64,000 bases of DNA from Parvibaculum sp. (GTDB lineage: Bacteria; Pseudomonadota; Alphaproteobacteria; Parvibaculales; Parvibaculaceae), in the NCBI RefSeq assembly GCF_019635935.1, contig NZ_JAHBYN010000001.1, positions 248,001 to 312,000 on the forward strand. The letters run 5' to 3'. Shown one piece after another: positions 18,886 to 26,828 of the stretch. The notes below the pieces were generated by a model. That model worked only from the letters and a program-made list of their open reading frames with translations. It was not told the origin of the DNA and did no database searches. Within the stretch, counting starts at the first letter, position 1. Each line of letters starts with the position of its first letter. Made by a program: the position numbers and the translations under genes.

Positions 18886-19563
18886 ATGGACACCGGAATC
18901 CTTGCACAACTGGTCGAAGACCGCGCCGCCAAGCGGCCTGTGGTGTTGGCAACACGGTTAACAGATGGATTCGGAAAACTCGTCTATCCAACTGAAAAAC
19001 AAGAAGAAAACTGGTTAATTAAAGCATCGCATGAAGTGCTGGCGAGCGACCGCGCGGCCATCGTCGCCGGGCCCGATGGCGACTGGTTCCTCAATCCCTT
19101 CAATCCGCCCTTGCGCCTCATCATAGTCGGCGCGGTTCACATCGCGCAGCCGCTGGCGCGCATGGGCCAGCTCGCTGGCTACGATGTGACGGTGATTGAC
19201 CCGCGCACCTCCTTCGCCTCCGAAAACCGCTTTCCGGACATCGACTTGCGCCACGACTGGCCCGACGAGGCAATGGCCGCCCTCGCCCCCGACACACGGA
19301 CGGCGGTGGTCACGCTGACCCACGACCCGAAGCTCGACGACCCGGCGCTGCAGGCCGCGCTCAAAAGCGCCGCCTTCTATATCGGCGCGCTCGGCTCGAA
19401 GAAGACGCATGCGGCCCGCGTTGCGCGGCTGAAGGCGGCGGGCTTCGAAGACATTGATATTGCTCGCATTCACGGGCCGGTCGGCCTGTCGATCGGTGCG
19501 AAGAGCCCCGCCGAGATCGCCATCTCGATCATGGCGCAAATCACGGAGACCTTGCGCCAATGA
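18886..19563 (+). CDS. XdhC/CoxF family protein, Rossmann domain
   Basis: A 225-residue protein with the XdhC C-terminal Rossmann fold: LRLIIVGAVHIAQPLARM, TVIDPRTSFASENRF, TLTHDPKLDDPAL and YIGALGSKKTHAARVARL, and the final GPVGLSIGAKSPAEIAISI. It probably works with the preceding N-terminal-domain protein in Mo-cofactor handling for CoxL. An AT-rich patch of about 75 nt (18945-19020) encodes residues 20-45 with atypical codons. Its stop overlaps the next ATG. Confidence 0.85.
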   Translation: MDTGILAQLVEDRAAKRPVVLATRLTDGFGKLVYPTEKQEENWLIKASHEVLASDRAAIVAGPDGDWFLNPFNPPLRLIIVGAVHIAQPLARMGQLAGYDVTVIDPRTSFASENRFPDIDLRHDWPDEAMAALAPDTRTAVVTLTHDPKLDDPALQAALKSAAFYIGALGSKKTHAARVARLKAAGFEDIDIARIHGPVGLSIGAKSPAEIAISIMAQITETLRQ

Positions 19564-21173
19564 TCTTCGGCGAGATGAAACCGGAAGAAGCCGAAGGCGC
19601 GATCCTCGCCCATTCGCGCAAGGTCGGCAGCGAAACCTTCAAGAAAGGCAGGCACTTGAGCGCCGCCGATGTCGCGGCGCTGAAAGCGGCGGGCGTCGCC
19701 ACCGTCATTGCCGCGCGCCTCGAAGCGGATGATGTGGCGGAAGACGAAGCGGCCGAAGCGCTCGCCAAGGCATTGGCCGGCAAACACATTCGCGCCGCCG
19801 CCCCCTTCACCGGCCGCGCCAATCTCCATGCGGAAGCCGGCGGCATCGTTGAAATCGACGCCGCGCGCATCGTCGCGATCAACGCCATCGGCGAGGCGAT
19901 CACAGTGGCAACGCTCGCACCGCATGAAACCGTCACGACGCGGCAAATGCTTGCCACCATTAAGATAATTCCCTTCGCCGTGCCGCGGGCCGAACTCGAC
20001 CGCGCGCTCGCCATCGCAGCCGACGGCGCAAGCGCAATGACGCTGCATGTATTCAAGCCGCACCGCATCGGCCTCGTCGCGACGCAGCTGCCGGAGACGA
20101 AGCAGAGCGTGATGGACAAAAGCCGCGCCGTGCTCGACGCACGTCTCGCCGCGATGGGAAGCACGATCGCACGCGAAATCCGCTGCGATCACAATGAGTT
20201 GGCGGTGGCCGGCGCGGTCGGCGAAATGATCGCAGCGGGGCTGTCGCCCATCCTGATTTTCGGCGCCTCGGCAACGGTCGACCGCCGCGACGTCGTGCCC
20301 GCCGGCATCGAAAAAGCCGGCGGCGCGGTGTTGCATTTCGGAATGCCGGTCGACCCAGGCAACCTTATGTTATTGGCTCGACACGATAAAACGCCGGTGA
20401 TCGGCCTGCCCGGCTGCGCCCGCTCGCCGAAGCTCAACGGCTTCGACTGGGTGCTGGCGCGGCTGCTGGCCGGGCTCAACGTGACGCCCGCCGATGTCGC
20501 CGCCATGGGCGTCGGCGGCTTGCTGAAGGAGATCCCGTCGCGCCCGCAGCCGCGCGAGGGCGGCCGCACGAAAGCCGCAAGTCCCCGTGTCGCCGCGATA
20601 ATTCTGGCCGCCGGCCAGTCGCGCCGCATGGGCGGACCGAACAAACTGACCATGCCGGTCGGCGGCAAGCCGATGGTCCGCCACGTCGCCGAGGCGGCGC
20701 TGGCGTCGTCGGCGGACCCGGTGATTGTTGTCACCGGCGACCGCGCGGCAGAGGTCGAACAGGCGCTCGAAGGCCTCGCTGTCATCAAACTGTCAAATAA
20801 CTGTCACAAGGAGGGTCTGAGCACCTCGTTGCGGGTGGGGATAAATGGCCTGCCCGGCGAGGTGGACGCGGCGCTGATCTGCCTGGGCGACATGCCGGAC
20901 ATCCGTAGCCACCACCTCGACCGCCTGATCGCCGCCTTCGACCCGGATGAGGGCCGCACCATCTGCGTGCCGACCGTGAACGGCAAGCGCGGCAACCCGG
21001 TGCTGTGGGGCCGCGAATGGTTTGCGGCGATGACGGAGACCAAAGGCGACACAGGCGCCAAGCACCTGATCGGCGAACATGCCGATGCCGTCTGCGAAGT
21101 GCCGATGCCGGACGACGCGGCGCTGAAGGATATCGACACGATGGAAGAGATGGAGCGGCGGCGCGGGGCGTGA
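19560..21173 (+). CDS. Molybdopterin-binding (MoeA/MogA-like) - MobA-like nucleotidyltransferase fusion
   Basis: A 537-residue two-domain protein. Residues 1-345 form a molybdopterin-binding domain (HDKTPVIGLPGCARSPKLNG resembles the MoeA/CinA pattern). From about residue 348 there is a MobA/MocA-type GT-A domain with AAIILAAGQSRRMGGPNKL, the DMPDIRS metal site and GNPVLWGREWF. The second domain should add CMP (or GMP) to molybdopterin; xanthine-oxidase-type enzymes such as CoxL use the cytosine dinucleotide form. A fused protein would couple Mo insertion and nucleotide addition. The patch at 20779-20807 carries a Pho-box-like array. Confidence 0.87.
   Translation: MIFGEMKPEEAEGAILAHSRKVGSETFKKGRHLSAADVAALKAAGVATVIAARLEADDVAEDEAAEALAKALAGKHIRAAAPFTGRANLHAEAGGIVEIDAARIVAINAIGEAITVATLAPHETVTTRQMLATIKIIPFAVPRAELDRALAIAADGASAMTLHVFKPHRIGLVATQLPETKQSVMDKSRAVLDARLAAMGSTIAREIRCDHNELAVAGAVGEMIAAGLSPILIFGASATVDRRDVVPAGIEKAGGAVLHFGMPVDPGNLMLLARHDKTPVIGLPGCARSPKLNGFDWVLARLLAGLNVTPADVAAMGVGGLLKEIPSRPQPREGGRTKAASPRVAAIILAAGQSRRMGGPNKLTMPVGGKPMVRHVAEAALASSADPVIVVTGDRAAEVEQALEGLAVIKLSNNCHKEGLSTSLRVGINGLPGEVDAALICLGDMPDIRSHHLDRLIAAFDPDEGRTICVPTVNGKRGNPVLWGREWFAAMTETKGDTGAKHLIGEHADAVCEVPMPDDAALKDIDTMEEMERRRGA
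20779..20807 (+). promoter_or_regulatory. Triple Pho-box-like array inside the MobA domain
   Basis: Three heptamers CTGTCAT, CTGTCAA and CTGTCAC start at 20779, 20790 and 20801, so the period is 11 bp. The 4-bp spacers are AT-rich (CAAA, ATAA). This matches the PhoB-box layout known in E. coli and rhizobia. It is intragenic, so its target is unclear. A near copy occurs at 47056-47084. Confidence 0.4.
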
Positions 21174-21185
21174 CTGCCCCTCCCC

Positions 21186-21656
21186 TCAAAACCTGATGCG
21201 ATACGTGATCTCCTGTTCGTCGAGGCGCAGGAAGAGCGTGTCGGAAATATTGAGGATCACGTCGCCCTTGCTGAATTCGAGGCGGCGGCCGGTGCTGTCA
21301 TTGGCGCGTTCGACGGCCGAGCGCAACGATGTCGAGAGCGTGCCCTTGGAATGAACGCCGCCGCGCGGCGCGGCAGCCTCGGAGCGCGGCGCGAGCGTGA
21401 TGCCGAGCGCGCGATGCAGGCGCAGGTCGATGGCGTTCTCGTCCGGCAGGCTTGACGGCGTGCTGAACCAGAAGGTCTGCGGCGCAAGCGGCGACAAGGG
21501 TGAGGCGAAGGAAAGCGAACCCTCCGGCAGCGGTTCATCGGACGCCGATGCCGGCGAGGCGGAAAGCGCCGCACATGCCGCGACCAGCAGGAAGAGAAGG
21601 GAAGAAGCCCAGAGCCGCTGTCGAAGCGACATCCGGGAAACCGGGGAGTGCTTCAT
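21186..21656 (-). CDS. Hypothetical exported protein
   Basis: An unrecognised 156-residue protein. After MKHSPVSRMSLRQRL comes a hydrophobic signal sequence ending near SASPASASD, so it is probably periplasmic. The mature part is mixed and ends with a beta-rich region (DVILNISDTLFLRLDEQEI). The start is ambiguous: ATG at 21656 has GGAGG only 2 nt away, and ATG at 21632 has no obvious site. It converges with the MobA fusion gene (12 nt apart). Confidence 0.6.
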   Translation of the reverse strand: MKHSPVSRMSLRQRLWASSLLFLLVAACAALSASPASASDEPLPEGSLSFASPLSPLAPQTFWFSTPSSLPDENAIDLRLHRALGITLAPRSEAAAPRGGVHSKGTLSTSLRSAVERANDSTGRRLEFSKGDVILNISDTLFLRLDEQEITYRIRF

Positions 21657-21840
21657 ATCCTCCAGCCCGCGGATTGGACGCGGGCTCCTCTTCAAGGTTG
21701 CCCAAATCCCCCCGCGTAGTCTCCAGAATCTGGACCCCAATTCCGGCGGGATAAAGGCCGGATTACGGCTTTTGCTTTTAATCTTAATACGGAGGAAACG
21801 GGGGACGCCGATGGGTCGCGGCGCGCGAGCCAACATCAAC

Positions 21841-21923
21841 TGTCATCCCGGCGAAAGCCGGGATCCATGGGCGGTAGCATCAAGTGGAGAGGCACATGGA
21901 CCCCGGCTTTCGCCGGGGTGACA
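21841..21923. repeat. TGTCA...TGACA element, copy 1 (CGAAAG type)
   Basis: An 83-bp element with inverted ends. The left arm reads TGTCATCCCGGCGAAAGCCG; the right arm ends in its complement GGCTTTCGCCGGGGTGACA. Each arm is itself a small hairpin. It lies just beyond the 3' end of the alpha-glucosidase gene. Four related copies occur in the window. Confidence 0.85.
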
Positions 21924-21944
21924 CACTCTTGTGTGGGGTCTCAC

Positions 21945-23558
21945 CTACCCCCTGAAAATCGCCGCCGCCCGAGCGCCGAGCTTCAGCGCCGATCCGTCGC
22001 GCGCCACATCGCCCAGCATGAACACCGCATCGCCCGCGCCGGCCGGCAGCTCGAACGCCGCCGCTTCCGGCTTCTTGCCGAGATTGAAGACGCAGATGAG
22101 CTTTTCCCCCTCGCCCTCCCGCTCGAAAGCCAGCACCGGGTCGCCTGCGTCGAGAAAGCTGATCGCACCGCGCTTGAGCACCGGATGCGCCTTGCGGAGC
22201 GCGACGGCGGCGCGGGCATGGGCAAGCACCGAGTTTCCGTCCGCCTGCTGAACATCGACGGCGCGCTCGCGGTGATAGTCGGGGATCGGCAGCCATGGCG
22301 CAGCGGCGGTGAAGCCCGCTTCATGCGCGTGCCGTTCCCAGGGCATCGGCGTGCGGCAGCCGTCGCGGCCCTTCGACCACGGGAAATAGAGGTCGCCGAC
22401 CGGGTCCTTGATGTGGTGCCGCTCGAGATCGACTTCCGGCAGCCCGAGCTCCTCGCCCTCGAACATCAGCACCGTGCCCTTGAGCGCGACAAGCAGCGTC
22501 AGGCCGAGCCGCGCCAGTTCCTCGTCGCCCCTGCCCCCGCCCCAGCGGGTGACCGGACGCACGATGTCGTGGTTGGAAAAGGTGACGCAGGGAAAGAGAT
22601 CGGGCAGCGGCGCCAGCAATTCCTCGTAATAGCGGCGGAAGACCGCCGGCGCGAAACTCCAGTCCTCGAGAAAGTCGAACGTGTAGCCGGTGTGGAGCCG
22701 CTCCGGCCCACCCGCATAGAGACCGAACATTTCCGGCCGTTCCGAAAATTCGCCGAAGGCAAGACGGTCTTCGTACTCGTCCATCGTCGCCCGCACACGC
22801 TTCATCGCCCATTCGTTCTCGGGCATGTTGGCGTCGTGAATGTGGCGTTGCAGGCGCGGCGCATGCGCCCAGTCGAGGAAGCTGCGCTCGTCGCGCGGCA
22901 AAGGCGGATTGTCGGTCAGCGCCGCGTCATGCAGGTAGGAATTGGCGACATCGAGGCGGAAACCGTCGACGCCCTTGTCGAGCCAGAAGCGCAACACATC
23001 CATGCAGGCCGAAACGACTTCCGGGTTGTGGAAGTTGAGCTTCGGTTGGCTCTTCAGGAATTTGTGGTGGTAGTACTGCCGCCGGACCGGGTTCCACGAC
23101 CATGCCGGCCCGCCAAAGGCCGAGAGCCAGTTGTTGGGCACCGTGCCGTCTTCCTTCGCGTCCGCCCAGACATACCAGTCCGATTTCGGATTGTCGGCCG
23201 AGAGCTGGCTTTCGGCGAACCACGCGTGCTGGTCCGACGAATGCGCCAGCACCTGATCGAGAATGAGCTTCATGCTGCGACTGTGAACGGCGGCCAGCAG
23301 CCGGTCGAAATCCGCCATCGTCCCCATCTCGAGCGCGATGCCGCAATAATCCGAAACGTCGTAACCGAAATCGCGATTGGGCGAGGGATAGATCGGCGAC
23401 AGCCAGATCGCATCGGCGCCGAGCCCGGCGACATGATCGAGCTTTTCCTCGATGCCCCGAAGATCGCCGATGCCGTCGCCATTGGCGTCGCGAAAGCTGC
23501 GCGGATAAATCTGGTAGACAACGGCGCCCTTCCACCAGTCGGGATTTTTTTGCGTCAC
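21945..23558 (-). CDS. GH13-family alpha-glucosidase
   Basis: A 537-residue alpha-amylase-family enzyme. It begins TQKNPDWWKGAVVYQIYPRS, the classic start of oligo-1,6-/alpha-glucosidases. The four conserved regions are present: DQVLAHSS (region I), GFRLDVAN with the nucleophile Asp (II), AFGEFSE with the acid/base Glu (III) and FSNHD (IV). It hydrolyses alpha-linked glucosides such as maltose or trehalulose-like sugars in the cytoplasm. A GTG at 23558 is preferred as start because it gives the family's usual N-terminus; the frame stays open to 23624. It is bracketed by repeat copies 1 and 2. Confidence 0.88.
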   Translation of the reverse strand: MTQKNPDWWKGAVVYQIYPRSFRDANGDGIGDLRGIEEKLDHVAGLGADAIWLSPIYPSPNRDFGYDVSDYCGIALEMGTMADFDRLLAAVHSRSMKLILDQVLAHSSDQHAWFAESQLSADNPKSDWYVWADAKEDGTVPNNWLSAFGGPAWSWNPVRRQYYHHKFLKSQPKLNFHNPEVVSACMDVLRFWLDKGVDGFRLDVANSYLHDAALTDNPPLPRDERSFLDWAHAPRLQRHIHDANMPENEWAMKRVRATMDEYEDRLAFGEFSERPEMFGLYAGGPERLHTGYTFDFLEDWSFAPAVFRRYYEELLAPLPDLFPCVTFSNHDIVRPVTRWGGGRGDEELARLGLTLLVALKGTVLMFEGEELGLPEVDLERHHIKDPVGDLYFPWSKGRDGCRTPMPWERHAHEAGFTAAAPWLPIPDYHRERAVDVQQADGNSVLAHARAAVALRKAHPVLKRGAISFLDAGDPVLAFEREGEGEKLICVFNLGKKPEAAAFELPAGAGDAVFMLGDVARDGSALKLGARAAAIFRG

Positions 23559-23631
23559 GGATCGGGATTCCTTGTTGGAGAAGAAGCGACATTCGGCGAC
23601 GAAGGCGTATGAAGCCGACCACACACACGCA

Positions 23632-23767
23632 TGTCATCCCGGCGAAAGCCGGGATCCATTGGTTCCCTCAGCAAGTGCGTTTGTGAACGGCGAAAGCGCC
23701 ATCGCACCGTATTGAGCGCTGCGGCAAGAGGCACCGCGAGTGGGCCCCGGCTTTCGCTGGGGTGACA
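23632..23767. repeat. TGTCA...TGACA element, copy 2 (CGAAAG type, long)
   Basis: A 136-bp element with TGTCATCCCGGCGAAAGCCG at the left and GGCTTTCGCTGGGGTGACA at the right. Its interior shares with copy 4, in reverse orientation, the blocks CCCACTCGC-n-GTGCC and GCTGAGGGAACCAATGGA. This shows that the element is more than two independent hairpins. Confidence 0.85.
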
Positions 23768-23793
23768 CGGAATTTTTGACAGAGTCGTCCCCC

Positions 23794-24534
23794 TCAATTC
23801 AGCATCGCGATCGGCGCCAGCGTCGGTCCGATTTCGTCATGGACCACGAGGTCGGCGATTTCGTCGAGCGGGGTCGGTTCGCGGTTGAGGATGACAAGCG
23901 TCGCGCCGTTGCGCTTGGCGAGGATCGGAAAGCCCGCCGCCGGATAGACCTGCAAGGACGAGCCGATGGCCAGAAAAAGATCGCAGCCGAGCGTCGCCTC
24001 CTCGGCGCGGCGCATCTCCTCTTCCGGCATCGCCTGCCCGAAGGAAATCGTCGCCGACTTGACGATGCCCTTGCACGACTTGCAAACGGGTGCGGCGGGT
24101 GAGGCATCGTAGATCGCCTTCACTTCATGCAACTCGTGCCGCTCGCCGCAATCGAGACATTTCGCGTAAGTGCCGTTGCCGTGCAATTCGATGATGCGCT
24201 CGGCCGGCACGCCTGAATGCTGGTGCAGATTGTCGATGTTCTGCGTGATGACGTGGGAAGCCTTGCCGCTGTCCACCAGCTTTGCAATCGCCATATGCCC
24301 CTTGTTGGGCTCGGCCGCGACGATGGTCTTGTCGATCTCGAATTTCCGCCGCCAGGCCTCGCGCCGCAATTCCTCGGAACGGATGAAATCCGAAAAATCG
24401 ATGGGCGACATTTTGGTCCACAAGCCGCCGGGACTGCGGAAATCGGGGATGCCCGATTCCGTGCTGATGCCCGCGCCGGTGAACACCACCACACGGTAGG
24501 CCTCGTCGATCGCCCGTTTCAGCTCGTTTGTCAT
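23794..24534 (-). CDS. cobB: Sir2-family NAD-dependent protein deacylase
   Basis: A 246-residue sirtuin. Visible motifs are [14 protein letters not shown] (residues 20-33), TQNIDNLH, the catalytic His118 in ELHGN, and a zinc site formed by Cys126, Cys129, Cys151 and Cys154. It removes acetyl or other acyl groups from lysines, using NAD+. GGGGAG lies close to the ATG. It is divergent from the glyoxalase-like gene with a 74-nt spacer. Confidence 0.92.
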   Translation of the reverse strand: MTNELKRAIDEAYRVVVFTGAGISTESGIPDFRSPGGLWTKMSPIDFSDFIRSEELRREAWRRKFEIDKTIVAAEPNKGHMAIAKLVDSGKASHVITQNIDNLHQHSGVPAERIIELHGNGTYAKCLDCGERHELHEVKAIYDASPAAPVCKSCKGIVKSATISFGQAMPEEEMRRAEEATLGCDLFLAIGSSLQVYPAAGFPILAKRNGATLVILNREPTPLDEIADLVVHDEIGPTLAPIAMLN

Positions 24535-24608
24535 GTCTCCCCGTTTTGACTTGGCACCGCCCGATGGGGGATGATGGCCGAAACCACATCATCCGGCAAA
24601 GGCTCGAC

Positions 24609-25028
24609 ATGAAATATCTGCACACGATGGTGCGCGTCGGCAATCTCGACAAGGCGCTCGAATTTTATTGCGACAAGCTCGGACTCGAAAATCTGGGCCG
24701 CTACGACAATGAGGGTGGCCGCTTCAGTCTGGTCTTCCTCGCCGCCCCCGGTCAGAAGGAAGCGCAGGTCGAGCTGACCTGGAACTGGGACGAAGAAGAA
24801 CTCGGCGAAGGCCGCAATTTCGGCCACCTGGCCTATGAGGTGGAAGACATCTACGCGACCTGCGACCGGCTGGTGAAGGCCGGCGTCACCATCAATCGCC
24901 CGCCCCGCGACGGCCGTATGGCCTTTGTGCGTTCGCCAGACAACATTTCCATCGAATTGCTGCAAAAGGGCGGCGCGCTGGCCCCCGCCGAGCCCTGGGC
25001 CTCGATGCCGAATACGGGTCACTGGTAA
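24609..25028 (+). CDS. Glyoxalase I / VOC-family protein
   Basis: A 139-residue vicinal-oxygen-chelate protein beginning [20 protein letters not shown], typical of lactoylglutathione lyase. Metal-ligand candidates are His5, Glu in QVELTWNW, His in FGHLAYEV and Glu in ISIELLQKG, matching the H/E/H/E pattern of GloA. It would isomerise the hemithioacetal of methylglyoxal and glutathione. AAAGG lies about 7 nt before the ATG. Confidence 0.85.
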   Translation: MKYLHTMVRVGNLDKALEFYCDKLGLENLGRYDNEGGRFSLVFLAAPGQKEAQVELTWNWDEEELGEGRNFGHLAYEVEDIYATCDRLVKAGVTINRPPRDGRMAFVRSPDNISIELLQKGGALAPAEPWASMPNTGHW

Positions 25029-25054
25029 GGCCGCTTTATGCTAGGCTTGCGTCC

Positions 25055-25459
25055 ATGACACGCGGAAGCCTCATAGCGGCCCTGATGGCGGTGTTTCTGG
25101 CGGGACCGGGCAGCGCACTGGCCGAGCCCGCCGCGCAGTTCCACTACGGCCTCGGCGACAGCATGCGGCCGAACGTCTATGGCGCGCCCGGCTTCCAGAA
25201 CCAGACACCCAACGAATGGGGCCGGCCGGGCGGTGCGCCCTCGGACGCGGTGCCTTATTCGCGCGTCTTTCCCGAACGAAGCGGCTTCGGCAGCAGCCGC
25301 GACCCCGCCCGCGATCCGCAGGGCGCCTGCCGCACCGTGATGATGAACGCGCCCGACGCGGTCGGCCGCATGGCCAACTGGCACGCCGTCGAATGCCGCG
25401 ACGCGCAGGGCCAGAGCTACATCCTGCCCGGCAGCCAGACCAATCTCGGATATTACTGA
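25055..25459 (+). CDS. Hypothetical secreted protein
   Basis: An unrecognised 134-residue protein with a clear signal peptide (MTRGSLIAALMAVFLAGPGSALA). The mature part is Gly/Pro/Asn-rich at first, then has two cysteines (in GACRTVMM and AVECRDAQG) that could form one disulfide, and ends ILPGSQTNLGYY. It may be cotranscribed with the glyoxalase-like gene (26-nt gap) and the following lipoprotein. Confidence 0.7.
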   Translation: MTRGSLIAALMAVFLAGPGSALAEPAAQFHYGLGDSMRPNVYGAPGFQNQTPNEWGRPGGAPSDAVPYSRVFPERSGFGSSRDPARDPQGACRTVMMNAPDAVGRMANWHAVECRDAQGQSYILPGSQTNLGYY

Positions 25460-25486
25460 GCGGATGCACAAGCGGCGGGACGATCC

Positions 25487-26659
25487 ATGCGCATGACATC
25501 GGGCCGTTGGGCGCCTGTGTGCGCCCTACTGATCTTTCTGGCCGCTTGCGCCGAGCCCGCGCCGCGCGAAGCAGCGGACGGCATCGAGCTGACGCCGCTG
25601 CGCAGCTACGGCACGCTTGAGGCCCGCGCGATGATGTGGGCGGCCGGCCTGTCGGGCATCGGCGTCGAACACCGCGTCGATTGCTACCGGATGATCTATC
25701 GCACGCAAAGCGCCGACGGCCGCGAGATCGCGGTGAGCGGATTGCTGGCCCTGCCGCGCGGCACGACGGCGCGGCATCTGGCGAGCTTCCAGCACGGCAC
25801 CTCGACATCGCGCGACCGCGTGCCCTCGGCGCTGGACGGAACGGGCGTTGCCGCCGCCATCCTCTTTGCCGGCAATGGCTATGCGCTGATCGCGCCCGAC
25901 TATATCGGCCTCGGCGTTTCCGACGAGATCCACCCCTATCTGGTCGCCGAAGATGCGGGCCGCGCGGTGATCGACATGATCGCGGCGGCGCGGCGGATCG
26001 ACGGCGTGCCCGGCGGTCCGGTTTTCCTTTCCGGCTTTTCGCAAGGCGGACAGGCGAGCCTCGCGGCCTTGCGCCTGCTTGAGGAGAACGGTGCGGCGGT
26101 GCTCGGCGCAGCGCCCGTGTCGAGCGCCTACGACCTGCGCAACATCTCGCTCGGCGCGGCGCTGGCCGGCGGCGCGCAATCGCATGCGCTTTATCTGGCC
26201 TACCTGGCGCGGGGATACGCCGCCCGCTACGGCCATCCGGTTGAGAGCGTGCTGACGCCCGAACATGCGGCTCTGGTGGAGGAACTGTTCGGCAATCCGC
26301 ACTCACCGTCGGAAATCATCGCCGCCCTGCCCGCCGCGCCACGCACAATGTTCAATGCGGAATTTCTCGATGCTTTCGACAACGGCAAACCGAACTGGCT
26401 GCTCGACGCTATCGCGGCAAACGATGTCAGCGACTGGGGCCCCCGCGCGCCGGTCAGGCTCTATTACGGCACGGAAGATGTCGATGTCGTGCCCGAGGAA
26501 GCGTTGAACGCCGAAAGGGCGATGCGGGCAAAGGGTGCGAATGTACAGGCCGTCGATCTCGGCCCGCTGGACCACGAAAGTGCGATGCTGGCGGCTGCGC
26601 CGCTGATCCTCGCCTGGCTCGGCGAGCTCGCGGCGGCGGAAAATAATGGTACGCCCTAG
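25487..26659 (+). CDS. Lipase-like alpha/beta-hydrolase lipoprotein
   Basis: A 390-residue exported hydrolase. A lipobox FLAAC places the lipidated cysteine at residue 21. The nucleophile elbow is GFSQGGQASLA, and later acidic and histidine candidates lie in DVDVVPEE and GPLDHESAML. The overall pattern resembles secretory (LIP-type) lipases and polyester or feruloyl-type esterases. It would act in the periplasm or at the outer membrane. The last 13 nt of the CDS overlap the 3' end of tRNA-Glu on the other strand. Confidence 0.82.
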   Translation: MRMTSGRWAPVCALLIFLAACAEPAPREAADGIELTPLRSYGTLEARAMMWAAGLSGIGVEHRVDCYRMIYRTQSADGREIAVSGLLALPRGTTARHLASFQHGTSTSRDRVPSALDGTGVAAAILFAGNGYALIAPDYIGLGVSDEIHPYLVAEDAGRAVIDMIAAARRIDGVPGGPVFLSGFSQGGQASLAALRLLEENGAAVLGAAPVSSAYDLRNISLGAALAGGAQSHALYLAYLARGYAARYGHPVESVLTPEHAALVEELFGNPHSPSEIIAALPAAPRTMFNAEFLDAFDNGKPNWLLDAIAANDVSDWGPRAPVRLYYGTEDVDVVPEEALNAERAMRAKGANVQAVDLGPLDHESAMLAAAPLILAWLGELAAAENNGTP

Positions 26660-26721
26660 GGGAGTCGAACCCCTCTTTCCAGAATGAAAATCTGGCGTCC
26701 TAACCGATAGACGAAGGGCGC
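26647..26721 (-). tRNA. tRNA-Glu (anticodon TTC)
   Basis: A 75-nt minus-strand tRNA including encoded CCA. The anticodon stem-loop CCAGA-TTTTCAT-TCTGG gives TTC; the T arm is GAGGG-GTTCGACTC-CCCT-like. The first acceptor pair is a G-U wobble. Its CCA end and part of the acceptor lie within the 3' end of the lipase-like gene. Confidence 0.95.
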
Positions 26722-26828
26722 ACGCTGAGGCCGGGTAAACCGGCCATGAGCGGGCCTTATAAGGGGCCGGGGCGCGGCTGGCAACCCCCCGGAAACCCGC
26801 CGAAAAGCCGGAATTTTCACCTGCAATT

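Noticed and set aside
18549..19563. Frameshifted single xdhC gene
   Set aside because: The second ORF has its own ATG placed one nt after the first stop, and separate one-domain XdhC proteins are known in cox clusters, so two genes are more likely than a frameshift.
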